49,751 bases of DNA from Halomonas rhizosphaerae (lineage in GTDB: Bacteria > Pseudomonadota > Gammaproteobacteria > Pseudomonadales > Halomonadaceae): contig NZ_JASCQP010000044.1 in assembly GCF_030010555.1 (NCBI RefSeq), positions 1-49,751 on the forward strand, read 5' to 3'. Shown piece after piece: positions 36,306 through 48,575 of this stretch. The notes below the pieces were generated by a model that saw nothing but the letters and a program-made list of their open reading frames with translations, ran no database searches and was not told the DNA's origin. Numbering within the stretch: position 1 is the first letter of the stretch; every line of letters starts with the position of its first letter. The translations under genes and the position numbers were made by a program.

Positions 36306-37603
36306 CAGGGCGCCTCCCCATGCGCAGCGACGGCAGACGCCCAGAGCGCCGCATAGGTGCCGTCGGGGTCGTAGCGCCCGGCCTGGTCCTGGACGTCCAG
36401 GGCACGCGGCCGCGCATCGCGCCCCACCCCGGCCAGATAGCGCCAGTTGCCCCAGTTGCTGGCCACGTCGTGGTCGACCAGGCAATGCTCGAACCAGGCC
36501 GCGCCCAGGCGCCAGTCCCCGCCGAGGTCGCGCACCAGGAAGCTCGCCGCGTTCTGGCGAGCCCGGTTGGAGAGCCAGCCGGTGGCGGCCAGCTCGCGCA
36601 TGGCGGCATCGACGAGGGGCATCCCGGTCCTGCCCTGCCGCCAGGCAGCGAAGCTCGCCCCCGCGTCGGGCAGCGGCCGCGCGCCGAACAGGCTGCGCCC
36701 TTCCTGATGCGCCGCCCAGTGGAAGTAGTCGCGCCACAGCAGCTCGAAGACCAGCCAGTAGGTCGAGTCGTTGCCGCCATGCCGGTTCTCCCAGGCGCGC
36801 ACCGCATCGTGCACCTGCCGAGCCGAGAGGCAGCCATGTGCCAGCCAGGGCGAGAGCCGGGTGGAGAAGTCGGCACCGACAAGGCCGTTGCGGGTCTGCT
36901 TGTAGCGCGCCACGGCCGCGGTGTCCCACAGGTAATGGTCGAGCCTGGCCCGCCCGGCCGCCTCGCCGCCCGCGAAGCGGAACCGGCCCCTCGGGTCGGG
37001 CTGCCAGCCGGCGGCCTCGGGACTCACCTCGTGCAGGGGCGGCAGCCCCCGGGCGGCCTCCCGCGGCCAGGGCGGCAGGGTCACCGGGGCCGGGCCGCTC
37101 TCCGGGACCTGCGAGGCCTTCTCGGCTCGCCGACGGAAGGCGGAAAAGCTCGTCGGCAGGTCGGCCACGCCGGTGGGCAGGCTCGATGCATCGAACAGCA
37201 TGCCCCCGTCGGTCCTCACCACCTCGCAACGCCCCTCGAGCCGTGCGGCGAGGGTCGCCACCGCCTCGTCCTCGTCGCAACCGGCGTCGTGGCGAACGCG
37301 TACCCGGGTCGCTGCGTGCCGTTCGGCGAGGTCCGCGACCACCGTCACCGGATCATCGATGCGCACCAGCAGGTCACTGCCGCGCTTGAGCAGCTCGCCA
37401 CGCAGTTCGATCAGGCTCTGCCAGAGGAACTGCAGGCGGGCCGGGCCGACCCGTCGCGCCGCCAGCCCGGGCAGGGCCGACTCCAGCCAGCTGGCGTCGA
37501 GCACGTAGACGCACAGCAGCTGCTCGGGCGGCGTCGGAAAGGCCAGCAGCGGGTTGTCGGCCAGGCGCAGGTCGTGGCGAAACCAGGCGATCTCGGTGCT
37601 CAT
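36305..37603 (-). CDS. DASH-family cryptochrome / single-strand-specific photolyase
   Basis: 432-residue flavoprotein of the cryptochrome/photolyase superfamily. An N-terminal alpha/beta antenna domain (WFRHDLRLADNPLL near the start) is followed by the helical FAD-binding domain with RYKQTRNGLVGADFSTRLSPWLAHGC, LLWRDYFHW, and the C-terminal NWGNWRYLAGVG. The YKQTRNGL and DYFHW features favour the DASH branch over class I CPD photolyase, but I cannot exclude the latter. ATG 37603 has GGAGG just upstream. It leads a two-gene operon with the DUF3429 gene. Confidence 0.88.
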   Translation of the reverse strand: MSTEIAWFRHDLRLADNPLLAFPTPPEQLLCVYVLDASWLESALPGLAARRVGPARLQFLWQSLIELRGELLKRGSDLLVRIDDPVTVVADLAERHAATRVRVRHDAGCDEDEAVATLAARLEGRCEVVRTDGGMLFDASSLPTGVADLPTSFSAFRRRAEKASQVPESGPAPVTLPPWPREAARGLPPLHEVSPEAAGWQPDPRGRFRFAGGEAAGRARLDHYLWDTAAVARYKQTRNGLVGADFSTRLSPWLAHGCLSARQVHDAVRAWENRHGGNDSTYWLVFELLWRDYFHWAAHQEGRSLFGARPLPDAGASFAAWRQGRTGMPLVDAAMRELAATGWLSNRARQNAASFLVRDLGGDWRLGAAWFEHCLVDHDVASNWGNWRYLAGVGRDARPRALDVQDQAGRYDPDGTYAALWASAVAAHGEAP

Positions 37604-37740
37604 GCCCACCTCCCGCCAGATGACTTCGGGCAATGGGAAGTGGCGTATCCGCCTCGGCGGGCGGCACCTCGGGCGGACAGAGCCGTAATGCGACGCATGG
37701 CGCCCCCCTCATGGCGTGATTCATGGACAAGAGAAATTCA

Positions 37741-37759
37741 ATGTATAGATATTGTACAT
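37741..37759. promoter_or_regulatory. 19-bp inverted repeat in the cryptochrome promoter region
   Basis: ATGTATAGATATTGTACAT: the outer five bases each side are perfectly inverted (ATGTA/TACAT) and one inner pair also matches. It lies about 140 bases upstream of the cry start. The spacing and AT-rich arms fit operators of MerR-family regulators such as LitR/CarH that control light-induced photolyase operons, but the regulator is not in the window. Confidence 0.4.
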
Positions 37760-37789
37760 GATATTCCGCCGCCATGAAGGCGTCATGCA

Positions 37790-37813
37790 GAAGGCCGCCC
37801 GCGGGCGGCCTTC
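37790..37813. terminator. Hairpin after the mrpG gene of Mrp operon 1
   Basis: Perfect 11-bp inverted repeat (37790-37800 with 37803-37813) with a 2-base centre, 27 bases beyond the mrpG stop on the minus strand. There is no T-tract on either side, so it may be a weak or rho-assisted terminator, or an insulating hairpin upstream of cry. Confidence 0.5.
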
Positions 37814-37840
37814 ACGAGACATGCAACGCTTACTCGAGGG

Positions 37841-38248
37841 TCAGGGGGCGTCCTCGGGGTCACGCGGGGGCCGGGCGGCGTTGGCCTCGGTCTCCAGGTG
37901 GCTCTTCAGGCGGTGCGTGAGGGGGTCGTAGTTGGGCTTGAGCTCGTCCTTCACCGTACCGCTCCACAGCCGGGAACCGACGAAATAGCCCGCCCGGCCG
38001 ATCACATGGGCCGCCACCGGGGCGGTCATCATGATGAAGAGGATCACGCCGAAGGCCCGCGCCACCACCGCCACCTGGCCGAAGTGCAGCGCCACCGCCA
38101 GCATGATCAGGGTGGCTCCCAGGGTCGCGGCCTTGGTGGTGGCGTGCATGCGGGTCAGCAGGTCGGGAAGGCGCACCACCCCGAGCGCCGCCAGGAACAT
38201 GAAGATCGCCCCGGCCAGTATCAGGCTGCCCTTGATCAACTCAGTCAT
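37841..38248 (-). CDS. mrpG: Na+/H+ antiporter subunit MrpG (operon 1)
   Basis: 135-residue MnhG/PhaG-family subunit with three transmembrane helices in the first about 95 residues. The signature is LGVVRLPDLLTRMHATTKAATLGATLIML. It has a hydrophilic C-terminal tail of about 40 residues with many charges. It forms part of the seven-subunit Mrp membrane complex, which exports Na+ (or K+) in exchange for protons. Last gene of the minus-strand operon mrpABCDEFG; it overlaps mrpF by 8 bases. Confidence 0.95.
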   Translation of the reverse strand: MTELIKGSLILAGAIFMFLAALGVVRLPDLLTRMHATTKAATLGATLIMLAVALHFGQVAVVARAFGVILFIMMTAPVAAHVIGRAGYFVGSRLWSGTVKDELKPNYDPLTHRLKSHLETEANAARPPRDPEDAP

Positions 38249-38510
38249 CCCGGGGCCCCCCGCGTTCCAGGAAGCGGGCGAAGCCGATGGCGGCCATGAA
38301 CGCCATCAGTGCCATGACGATGGCCACGTCGAGCAGGCTCGGCACATCGGTGGCGATGGCGATCACCCCGATGATGCCGACGAGGATCGACGAGAAGAGC
38401 TCCAGGGCCACCACCCGGTCCGGCAGGCTGGGCCCGCGGAACAGGCGCACGAAGGCCAGGCACAGGGCCAGGGCCATCACCGCCAGGCTCAGCAGGATCA
38501 CGGTCGACAC
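38241..38510 (-). CDS. mrpF: Na+/H+ antiporter subunit MrpF (operon 1)
   Basis: 89-residue MnhF/PhaF-family subunit with three hydrophobic helices and the RLFRGPSLPDRVVALE motif after the first helix. The start is a GTG at 38510 preceded by an almost perfect AAAGGAGGTGA ribosome-binding site lying between it and the mrpE stop. An in-frame GTG further upstream (38528) overlaps that site and is unlikely to be used. Small core subunit of the Mrp complex. Confidence 0.94.
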   Translation of the reverse strand: MSTVILLSLAVMALALCLAFVRLFRGPSLPDRVVALELFSSILVGIIGVIAIATDVPSLLDVAIVMALMAFMAAIGFARFLERGGPRDD

Positions 38511-38527
38511 GGGGTCACCTCCTTTCA

Positions 38528-39001
38528 CTAATGGAACAGTTCCAGTGCCCGGCGCTCCAGCTCCGCCAGGCTGCGCCTGAGTTCCGGCTCGTCGTCCAGG
38601 AACATGGCATGGATGTAGAGCACGCGGCGATCGTCGGAGACATCCAGGCTCAGGGTACCCGGCGTCAGCGAGATCAGGTTGGCGACGAAGGCGATCTCGA
38701 ACTCGGTGCTGGCCTTGAGGGGCATGGCGATCACCCCCGGCTTCATGTACCAGGGCGGGGTGACGATGTCGTAGGAGACCTTGAGGTTGGCCATCACCAG
38801 CTCCTTGAGGAAGAAGCCGACGAAACGGATCAACCGTGGCAGCCGCTGGGCATGCCCGGCCAGTGCCGGCACCTGGGGCTGGATCAGCGCCAGCACCAGG
38901 TAGCCGAAGAACAGCCCGGCGAGCAGGTTGCGGCCGCTGAAGTCGCCAGTGAGCACGACCCAGGCGAAGCCCAGCAGCAGGTTCCAGGCGGCCCCGATCA
39001 T
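38528..39001 (-). CDS. mrpE: Na+/H+ antiporter subunit MrpE (operon 1)
   Basis: 157-residue MnhE/PhaE-family subunit: two to three N-terminal hydrophobic segments ([22 protein letters not shown], about residues 8-29), then a cytoplasmic beta-rich part with [16 protein letters not shown]. The open frame continues far upstream, but that part is a shadow of mrpD; ATG 39001 overlaps the mrpD stop by 4 bases. MrpE is needed for full complex activity in Bacillus. Confidence 0.95.
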   Translation of the reverse strand: MIGAAWNLLLGFAWVVLTGDFSGRNLLAGLFFGYLVLALIQPQVPALAGHAQRLPRLIRFVGFFLKELVMANLKVSYDIVTPPWYMKPGVIAMPLKASTEFEIAFVANLISLTPGTLSLDVSDDRRVLYIHAMFLDDEPELRRSLAELERRALELFH

Positions 39002-40515
39002 GGCGTCACCTCCCCGGCCTCGCCGAGCACGGCCTCGATGTAGCGCTCGGGCGCCAGCAGCTGGCCGGCCGAGGCCTCGGCCAGGGCGAAGATGGGCTCG
39101 GCATTGAGGCCGATGAACAGGGTGCACAGCGCCAGGCCGACCACCGGCGTGGCCATCAGCCACATCTCGCGCGGATTGACCGCCGGATAGGGGTCGACGT
39201 CCCCTTCCGGCGGCGCCGACTTCCAGAACACCTCGGCCCAGATCTTGATCATCGAATAGAGGGTGAGCAGCCCCACCAGCAGGGCGATGAAGGTCACCCC
39301 GTAGGCCTCGGCCTCGATGCCGGCGCGGATCACGATGAACTTGGCGAAGAAACCGGACAGGGGCGGCATGCCGGCCAGCGACAGCGCCGGGATCAGGAAC
39401 AGCACGGCCAGCCAGGGGTGGCTGCGATAGAAGCCGCCCAGCGACTTGAGCTGGTAGGTTCCACGCAGCCGATGGATGATGCCGCTGACCAGGAAGAGAT
39501 TCGTCTTCACGATGATGTGGTGCATGATGTAGAAGACCCCGCCGATGATCGCCAGGGGCGTGAACAGCGCCAGCCCCAGGATCATGTAGCCGATCTGGCT
39601 GACGATATGGAACGACAGGATGCGCCGGAACTCGAACTGTGCCGCCGCGCCCAGCACCCCGGAGAGCATGGTGAACCCCGCCCCCCACAGCAGGATCTCG
39701 TGGGTATAGCCCGGGCTCTGGTTGAAGATCAGCGTGAACACCCGGAACAGCGCATAGACCCCGACCTTGGTCAGCAGGCCGGCGAACAGCGCGGATACGG
39801 CCACCGGCGGGGTGTGGTAGGAGGCCGGCAGCCAGAAGAACAGCGGGAAGGCCGCCGCCTTGATGCCGAAGGCCACCATGAACATCATCGCCAGGACATC
39901 GACCATGCCGTCGTCCTCCAGGGTCGCCAGGCGACGGGCGATGTCGGCCATGTTGAGCGTGCCCACCATCCCATAGAGCAGCCCCACCGCGACCAGGAAG
40001 GTCACCGAGGAGACCAGGTTGAGGGTGACGTACTTGATCGCCCCCTCCATCTGCGCCTTCTCGCTGCCCAGGATCAGCAACGCGAATGACGCCACCAGCA
40101 TCACCTCGAACCAGACGTAGAGGTTGAAGATGTCGCCGGTGAGGAAGGCCCCGGCGACCCCGGCCAGCAGCAGGTGCATCAGCGGGAAGTAGCCGTAGGC
40201 CTCGTGACCGCGCCCTACCGTGGCCAGCGAGAAGAGCGCCACGGCGAAGCCGATGATGCCGGTGAGCACCACCATGATCGCCCCCAGCAGGTCGGCCACC
40301 AGGCTGATGCCGAAGGGCGCGGGCCAGCCGCCCATATGCATCACCAGGATGCCGTCGCGATTGACCGTGGCCAGCAGCCACAGGCTGGTCAGCAAGAGGC
40401 CAGCGGTACCGGCCACGGCGACGAAGCGCTGCATGCTCCGGGAGCGCCAGAACACCAGCGACAGAGCTCCCGACAGCAGCGGGATGAGGATGGGCAGCGC
40501 GATCTGGGGATTCAC
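38998..40515 (-). CDS. mrpD: Na+/H+ antiporter subunit MrpD (operon 1)
   Basis: 505-residue proton-pumping-type subunit homologous to NuoM/NuoN of complex I, with about 14 transmembrane helices. The conserved membrane glutamate is in [14 protein letters not shown]; charged Lys/His residues of the channel are in [23 protein letters not shown] and [12 protein letters not shown]. The start is GTG, overlapping the mrpC stop (GTGA). It should carry one of the two antiporter half-channels. Confidence 0.97.
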   Translation of the reverse strand: MNPQIALPILIPLLSGALSLVFWRSRSMQRFVAVAGTAGLLLTSLWLLATVNRDGILVMHMGGWPAPFGISLVADLLGAIMVVLTGIIGFAVALFSLATVGRGHEAYGYFPLMHLLLAGVAGAFLTGDIFNLYVWFEVMLVASFALLILGSEKAQMEGAIKYVTLNLVSSVTFLVAVGLLYGMVGTLNMADIARRLATLEDDGMVDVLAMMFMVAFGIKAAAFPLFFWLPASYHTPPVAVSALFAGLLTKVGVYALFRVFTLIFNQSPGYTHEILLWGAGFTMLSGVLGAAAQFEFRRILSFHIVSQIGYMILGLALFTPLAIIGGVFYIMHHIIVKTNLFLVSGIIHRLRGTYQLKSLGGFYRSHPWLAVLFLIPALSLAGMPPLSGFFAKFIVIRAGIEAEAYGVTFIALLVGLLTLYSMIKIWAEVFWKSAPPEGDVDPYPAVNPREMWLMATPVVGLALCTLFIGLNAEPIFALAEASAGQLLAPERYIEAVLGEAGEVTP

Positions 40516-40859
40516 GTGTCGGTATCCTTCATCTTGTCCAGGTCATCGGCACGCACGATCTCCCAGGCACGACGCACCAGCACCACGGCGAACGACAGCA
40601 CCCCGAAGGCGATGACGATAGCGGTGAGCACCAGTGCCTGGGGCAGCGGGTCGGCCACCGGGCCCTCGGGCGCCGTCAGGCCCTGCGGGACCAGCGGCGG
40701 TGCGCCGCGCACCATGCCCGCCGTGGCGAAGATCAGCAGGTTGGCGGCATTGGAGAGCAGCATCAGCCCGATCACCAGCTTGACGATGGAGCGGCGCAGC
40801 ATCATGTAGATGGCGGCGGCGAACAGGACGCCGATGGTGATGGCCATCAAGGGTTCCAT
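40512..40859 (-). CDS. mrpC: Na+/H+ antiporter subunit MrpC (operon 1)
   Basis: 115-residue NuoK-like subunit with three helices. The family's conserved segment [18 protein letters not shown] is present near residues 68-85, as is the amphipathic [19 protein letters not shown]. Lies between mrpB (9 bases) and mrpD (4-base overlap) and acts as a core membrane subunit. Confidence 0.96.
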   Translation of the reverse strand: MEPLMAITIGVLFAAAIYMMLRRSIVKLVIGLMLLSNAANLLIFATAGMVRGAPPLVPQGLTAPEGPVADPLPQALVLTAIVIAFGVLSFAVVLVRRAWEIVRADDLDKMKDTDT

Positions 40860-40868
40860 GGAGCCTCC

Positions 40869-41306
40869 TCAGTGTTCGTCGTCTTCCTGATCGTCGGTCT
40901 TGACCAGGGCGGTGATCGCGGTGAGCACCGAGCCCACTACCACCAGATAGACGCCGATATCGAAGATCAGCGGCGTCGAGGCCTTGAAGTCGATGACCGG
41001 GATGGTCCACCACTGGGCCGTGAAGAAGGGCTCGCCGACCCACCAGGCCGGCAGCGTGGCGAGCACCCCGAGTAGCAGTCCCATGCCGACCAGGTCGCGG
41101 GGCGACACCTTGAGCATCTCGCTCAGGGCGCGACGCCCACGGGCGAAGAGGTAGAGCGCGAAGGCTCCCGCCGCCACCAGGCCGGCGATGAAGCCGCCCC
41201 CCGGCTCGTCGTGCCCGCGCAGCAGCAGGAACAGCGAGAAGAGCAGCTGTAGCGGCAGCAGCAGCCGCGCCGCGGCATTGAGGATCAGTGTGCCCGATCT
41301 AACCAT
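40869..41306 (-). CDS. mrpB: Na+/H+ antiporter subunit MrpB (operon 1, separate gene)
   Basis: 145-residue MnhB-family subunit with four hydrophobic helices and the family motif [21 protein letters not shown] around residues 22-42. A short acidic C-terminus (TDDQEDDEH) is cytoplasmic. ATG 41306 overlaps the mrpA stop by 8 bases. In operon 2 the equivalent domain is fused to MrpA. Confidence 0.95.
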   Translation of the reverse strand: MVRSGTLILNAAARLLLPLQLLFSLFLLLRGHDEPGGGFIAGLVAAGAFALYLFARGRRALSEMLKVSPRDLVGMGLLLGVLATLPAWWVGEPFFTAQWWTIPVIDFKASTPLIFDIGVYLVVVGSVLTAITALVKTDDQEDDEH

Positions 41307-43629
41307 CGTCTCTCTCCGGCGGCGGCGCCTGGCGCCGGGCATCGTACGCCTCGGCATGGAAGCGCAGCATGGCGTAGACGCCGATAGCCGCCAACGCCAG
41401 CACGAACATCTCGCCCAGGGTATCCAACGCCCGGAAGTCGACCAGGATGACGTTGACGATGTTGTGGCCATGGCCCAGCGGCTGGCTGTTGGCGGTCATG
41501 TAGTCCGAGATCCGCGGCAGCCGCTCGCCGGACAGCACCGAGAGCATCAGCAGGGTGATCAGGCCGCCGGTGAGGCTCGCCACCGCAAGGTCTCGCAGCC
41601 GTTCGATGGGCGTGGAGAGGGTGGCGAAGCGCGGCAGGCGGAACAGCACCAGCACCAGCAGGATCACCGTCAGGGTCTCCACCAGCAACTGGGTGATCGC
41701 CAGGTCCGGGGCGCTGAACAGCACGAAGGTCAGGGCGATGGAGAAGCCCATGATGCCCAGTGCGGCCACCGCTGCCAGCCGCGAGCGCATCACGCAGGCC
41801 GCCACGGCACCGGCGATCATCAGGCCGGCGACCACGGCCTCGTGGAAGTAGACCGCCAGGGCGAAGTCGAACTCGAGGGTGTGCCGGAAGACGAGCGCAT
41901 GGCCGACCAGGCCCACCAGCACCAGCAGGGTCACCACCAGGTAGTTGCGAATATGCCCGTTCTGCAGCATGCGGGTCTGCCAGCCGGCCACGCTCACCAT
42001 GCCGGCCATCAGCGCCTCGTAGCCGGCCTCGGGGCCGCGGGCCATGAGCGGCTCGAGGCGTGCCAGCCATGCCCGCAGGCGATCCCAGTGGCGGTAGGCC
42101 AGCAGGCCCAGCAGCAGGCTAGCGAGCGACAGCAGCAGGGGCAGGTTGACCCCGTGCCACAGCGCGAGGTGCACCTCGGCCCCGGGCGCGCCGATGCCCG
42201 CCACGGTGGCGCCCACCAGGGGATCGAGCAGACCGGGGGCCAGGCCGAACGACAGCGACAGCGCGGCCAGCAGGGCGGGCCCCGCGAGCATGGCATGCGG
42301 CGCCTCATGGGGCGCCCGGGGAGTCTCGCGCGGGACGCCGAAGAAGGGGCGCAGGGCGACGATGGCCGCCACGGCCAGGGTCAGGAAGGCCGCCGTGAAG
42401 GCCAGCAGCAGGATCAGGGGGCGCCAGGCATCGACGGACAGTACCGACGCGAACATCAGCTCCTTGCCCACGAAGCCCAGCAAGGGCGGCAGCCCGGCCA
42501 GCGACAGGGCGGCGACCCCGGCCACGGCGGCGGTGATCGGCATCACCCGACGCAGCCCCCCCATGGCAGTGACGTCCTTGGTGCCGGTCTCGTGGTCGAG
42601 GATGCCGGCCACCATGAACAGCGCCCCCTTGTAGAGCGAGTGAGCCAGCAGGAAGATCACGAAGGCGACCAGCGCCCCCTCGGTGCCGATGCCGAGCAGC
42701 ATGGTCAGGGTGCCCAGCGCCATCACCGTGGAGTAGGCCAGCAGCTTCTTGACGTTGGTGTGCTGGATCGCCAGGAAGGCGCCGGTGGCCATGGTCAGCG
42801 CCCCCACCAGCGAGAGGGTGATCACCCAGCCATCGGTGCCGCCGAGAGCGGGATGCAGCCGGGCGAGCAGATAGACCCCCGCCTTGACCATGGTCGCCGA
42901 GTGCAGGTAGGCCGAGACCGGCGTGGGGGCCGCCATGGCGTTGGGCAGCCAGAAGTGGAAGGGGAACTGCGCCGACTTGGTGAAGGCGCCCAGCAGCACG
43001 CAGACCAGCAGCGGCGTGTAGAGCGCATGCTCGCGCAGCAGCTCGCCGCGGCGGGTGAGCTCGGCCAGCGACCAGCTGTCACCGGCCACGGCGAGCATGG
43101 CGAACCCGGCGAGCAGCGCCAGGCCGCCGCCCACGGTGACGAAGAGCCCCTGGAGCGCCGCCTTGCGGGCGGCGAGGTCGGTGTGGTTGAAGCCGATCAG
43201 CAGGTAGGAGGTGATGCTGGTCAGCTCCCAGAACACGAAGAGCGTGACCAGGTTGTCGGCCAGCACCAGGCCGAGCATCGACATCATGAAGGCGGTGATC
43301 ACCACCAGGAAGCGCGGCAGGTCGCGATGGCCACGCAGGTACTCCCCCGAGTAGACCAGCACCAGGGCGCCGATCACCGTGATCAGCATGGCGAACAGCC
43401 AGGCGAGGCCGTCGATCAGGAAGGTCAGGGTGATGTCGAGCCCCGGCACCCAGGCCCACTCCAGCAGCAGGACCTCGCCGGAGGCGACCGCTGGCCACTG
43501 GCCGAGCAGCCAGGCCGACAGGGAGGCGGGCAGCAGGGCCATCACCAGCGGCGTCCGGGCCCCGAACCAGTGATGCAGCAGCGGGGCCATTCCCGCCACC
43601 ACGAAGCCTCCCAGCACGGCAAGTTGCAT
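41299..43629 (-). CDS. mrpA: Na+/H+ antiporter subunit MrpA (operon 1)
   Basis: 776-residue large subunit homologous to NuoL with a C-terminal extension (MrpA-specific MBH/DUF4040 region with [18 protein letters not shown]). About 20 transmembrane helices. Conserved glutamate in [18 protein letters not shown], the channel segment [25 protein letters not shown] with Lys and His, and [12 protein letters not shown] are clear. ATG 43629 follows GGGGAGG; the frame is open upstream but enters the promoter region. First gene of the minus-strand operon and divergent from mrpAB of operon 2. Confidence 0.97.
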   Translation of the reverse strand: MQLAVLGGFVVAGMAPLLHHWFGARTPLVMALLPASLSAWLLGQWPAVASGEVLLLEWAWVPGLDITLTFLIDGLAWLFAMLITVIGALVLVYSGEYLRGHRDLPRFLVVITAFMMSMLGLVLADNLVTLFVFWELTSITSYLLIGFNHTDLAARKAALQGLFVTVGGGLALLAGFAMLAVAGDSWSLAELTRRGELLREHALYTPLLVCVLLGAFTKSAQFPFHFWLPNAMAAPTPVSAYLHSATMVKAGVYLLARLHPALGGTDGWVITLSLVGALTMATGAFLAIQHTNVKKLLAYSTVMALGTLTMLLGIGTEGALVAFVIFLLAHSLYKGALFMVAGILDHETGTKDVTAMGGLRRVMPITAAVAGVAALSLAGLPPLLGFVGKELMFASVLSVDAWRPLILLLAFTAAFLTLAVAAIVALRPFFGVPRETPRAPHEAPHAMLAGPALLAALSLSFGLAPGLLDPLVGATVAGIGAPGAEVHLALWHGVNLPLLLSLASLLLGLLAYRHWDRLRAWLARLEPLMARGPEAGYEALMAGMVSVAGWQTRMLQNGHIRNYLVVTLLVLVGLVGHALVFRHTLEFDFALAVYFHEAVVAGLMIAGAVAACVMRSRLAAVAALGIMGFSIALTFVLFSAPDLAITQLLVETLTVILLVLVLFRLPRFATLSTPIERLRDLAVASLTGGLITLLMLSVLSGERLPRISDYMTANSQPLGHGHNIVNVILVDFRALDTLGEMFVLALAAIGVYAMLRFHAEAYDARRQAPPPERDDG

Positions 43630-43698
43630 CAGGCGCCCTCCCCTGTCGTGACGGCGTTCGCGGCACCGTCGCCGCCCCCACCGATTCGAACGCTCAAC

Positions 43699-43726
43699 TC
43701 TATAGAGACAAGGTGTTGAAAGGCAA
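43699..43726 (-). promoter_or_regulatory. Candidate sigma-70 promoter of Mrp operon 1
   Basis: On the minus strand TTGCCT (43721-43726) and TATAGA (43699-43704) are separated by 16 bases, about 70 bases upstream of the mrpA start. The -10 lies within the palindrome CTCTATAGAG, so a shared or divergent promoter element with operon 2 is possible. Confidence 0.5.
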
Positions 43727-43776
43727 GGAGGCGGCGAGCGAGTTCCCTTTGCGGTAGAGTGGAAAGGAGCCAAGCC

Positions 43777-43884
43777 ATGGGGGGGCTACCTGACCCAGGG
43801 ACGGGATGCGACGGCATGTCGCTTGCGTCATCCTGTCCCGCGGGCACGCTAGGCCCTCCCCGTTCCCGGACCCGCGCAGGATGA
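43777..43884 (+). CDS. Possible 35-residue leader ORF upstream of mrpAB
   Basis: ATG 43777 has a strong AAAGGAG site (43763-43769). It opens a 35-codon frame ([20 protein letters not shown] for the first 20) ending at TGA 43882-43884, just 7 bases before the mrpAB start. Its end overlaps the AGGA that probably serves as the mrpAB ribosome-binding site. Arg-, Pro- and Gly-rich, no recognisable domain. It could be a regulatory leader peptide or chance; only the ribosome site and position support it. Confidence 0.35.
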   Translation: MGGLPDPGTGCDGMSLASSCPAGTLGPPRSRTRAG

Positions 43885-43891
43885 CCGATCG

Positions 43892-46725
<2,834 letters not shown>

Positions 46726-46726
<1 letters not shown>

Positions 46727-47070
46727 TGGAAAGCCTCTACGCCATCACCACCGGCGTGCTGACCGCCTGCGGGCTCTATCTGGTCCTGCGTGGCCGCACC
46801 TTCCCGGTGGTGGTCGGCCTCACCCTGCTCTCCTATGCGGTCAACCTCTTCCTGTTCTCCATGGGCGGGCTGACCACCGACGGGGCCGCCATCCTCGACG
46901 GACCGGCCGACTATGCCGACCCGCTGCCCCAGGCACTGGTGCTCACCGCCATCGTGATCGGCTTCGCCATGACCGCCTTCGTGGTGATCCTGGCCATGCG
47001 CGCGCGCAGCGAGGCGGGCAACGACCATGTCGACGGCCGCAAGCATGAAGACGGGGAGGGGCGCCCGTGA
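46726..47070 (+). CDS. mrpC: Na+/H+ antiporter subunit MrpC (operon 2)
   Basis: 114-residue NuoK-like subunit with three helices and the conserved [19 protein letters not shown] segment. The tail is hydrophilic and His/Asp-rich (NDHVDGRKHEDGEG). ATG 46726 follows AAGGAG and overlaps the mrpAB stop by one base. Confidence 0.95.
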
Positions 47071-48575
47071 TGCAGCATCTGATCGTCCTGCCCGTGGTGC
47101 TGCCGCTGGTCGCCGGCATCCTGCTGCTGTATCGCCGCCAGGGAGCCACCCGGGCCAAGCGCCTGGTCGGGGTCGTCGCCACGGCGGCACTGGTGGTGGT
47201 CGGCTTCGCCCTGGTGGCCCGTGCCGCCGGCGGCGAGGTCACCTACTATGCGCTGGGTGACTGGCAGCCGCCCTTCGGCATCGTGCTGGTGCTCGATCGC
47301 CTCTCGGCGCTGATGGTGCTGCTCACCGCGGTGCTCGCCCTCGGGGCGGTGGTGTTCGCCTGTGCCGGCGACGACGAGCGCGGCAGTAACTTCCACGGCC
47401 TCTTCCAGTGGCAGCTGATGGGCATCAACGGGGCCTTCCTCACCGGTGACCTGTTCAACCTCTTCGTGTTCTTCGAAGTGCTGCTGCTGGCCTCCTACGC
47501 CCTGCTGCTGCACGGCGGCGGCAAGGCACGTATCCAGGCCGGCGTGCACTACGTGGTGCTCAACCTGGCCGGTTCCTCGCTGTTCCTGATCGCCGTGGGC
47601 GTGCTCTACGGCGCCACCGGCACCCTCAACATGGCCGACATGGCGGTGCGCCTCGCCGAGTTGCCCGACGAGCGGGCCGGGCTGGTCACCGCCGGCGGCC
47701 TGATGCTGCTGGTGGTGTTCGGCCTCAAGGCGGCGATCCTGCCGCTCTACTTCTGGCTGCCGCGGGCCTACGCCGCCGCGCCGGCGCCGGTGGCGGCGCT
47801 GTTCGCCATCATGACCAAGGTCGGCATCTACGCCATCCTGCGGGTCTATTCGCTGGTCTTCGGCGACCACGCCGGACCGCTGGCGGACCTCGAGCAGGCC
47901 TGGGTGTGGTGGCTCTCGCTGGGCACCCTGGTGGTGGCCGGGGTCGGCGTGCTCGCGGCCCGTGACCTGCGCCTGCTGGTGGCCTACCTGGTGCTGGTCT
48001 CGGTGGGCACCCTGCTGGCCGGCATCGGCATGGGCTCGCCGGCCGCCGTCTCCGCCCTGCTCTACTACCTGATACACACCACCCTGATCACCGGCGGGCT
48101 CTTCCTGCTGGCCGAGCTGATCGGCCTGCAGCGGGGCAAGGCCGGTACCCGCCTGGTCAGGGGCCGCCCCCTGCATCAGGGCGGCTGGCTGGCCGGGCTG
48201 TTCTTCGTCGGTGCCGTGGCGGTGGCCGGCCTGCCACCGCTCTCGGGGGCCATCGGCAAGGCCCTGATGATGGCGGCCGCCGAGGGCGGCCAGCGCGCCT
48301 GGCTGTGGCCGATCCTGCTGGGCACCGGCCTGTGCGCGCTGATTGCCCTGTCCCGGGCCGGCTCCACCCTGTTCTGGCGGAGTCAGGGGGAGCCGATGGG
48401 CCTGCCCCTGCCGCGGCGCCAGTGGTTCGGGGTCGCCTGGCTGCTGGGTGCCTCGCCGCTGCTGGTGGCCCTGGCCGGCCCGGTCAGCGACTACACCCGG
48501 GCCACCGCCGAGCAGCTGGCCAACCCCCAGGTGGTGGTCAACGCCCTGTTGAACGATGCCGGAGGCACGCCATGA
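47070..48575 (+). CDS. mrpD: Na+/H+ antiporter subunit MrpD (operon 2)
   Basis: 501-residue NuoN/NuoM-like subunit with about 14 helices. Conserved glutamate in GDLFNLFVFFEVLLLASY, channel segment GLKAAILPLYFWLPRAYAAAP, and the later LIHTTLITGGLFLLAEL helix where the corresponding operon 1 protein has [12 protein letters not shown]. The ATG at 47070 overlaps the mrpC stop by one base; an adjacent GTG at 47067 is an equally possible start one codon earlier. GGGAGGGG precedes both. Confidence 0.96.
   Translation: MQHLIVLPVVLPLVAGILLLYRRQGATRAKRLVGVVATAALVVVGFALVARAAGGEVTYYALGDWQPPFGIVLVLDRLSALMVLLTAVLALGAVVFACAGDDERGSNFHGLFQWQLMGINGAFLTGDLFNLFVFFEVLLLASYALLLHGGGKARIQAGVHYVVLNLAGSSLFLIAVGVLYGATGTLNMADMAVRLAELPDERAGLVTAGGLMLLVVFGLKAAILPLYFWLPRAYAAAPAPVAALFAIMTKVGIYAILRVYSLVFGDHAGPLADLEQAWVWWLSLGTLVVAGVGVLAARDLRLLVAYLVLVSVGTLLAGIGMGSPAAVSALLYYLIHTTLITGGLFLLAELIGLQRGKAGTRLVRGRPLHQGGWLAGLFFVGAVAVAGLPPLSGAIGKALMMAAAEGGQRAWLWPILLGTGLCALIALSRAGSTLFWRSQGEPMGLPLPRRQWFGVAWLLGASPLLVALAGPVSDYTRATAEQLANPQVVVNALLNDAGGTP

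Noticed and set aside
41188..43719. 843-codon open frame antisense to mrpA
   Set aside because: Very rich in Gln, His, Gly and Arg, with no hydrophobic core or domain. It mirrors the GC-rich mrpA codons; the same pattern occurs antisense to most long genes here.
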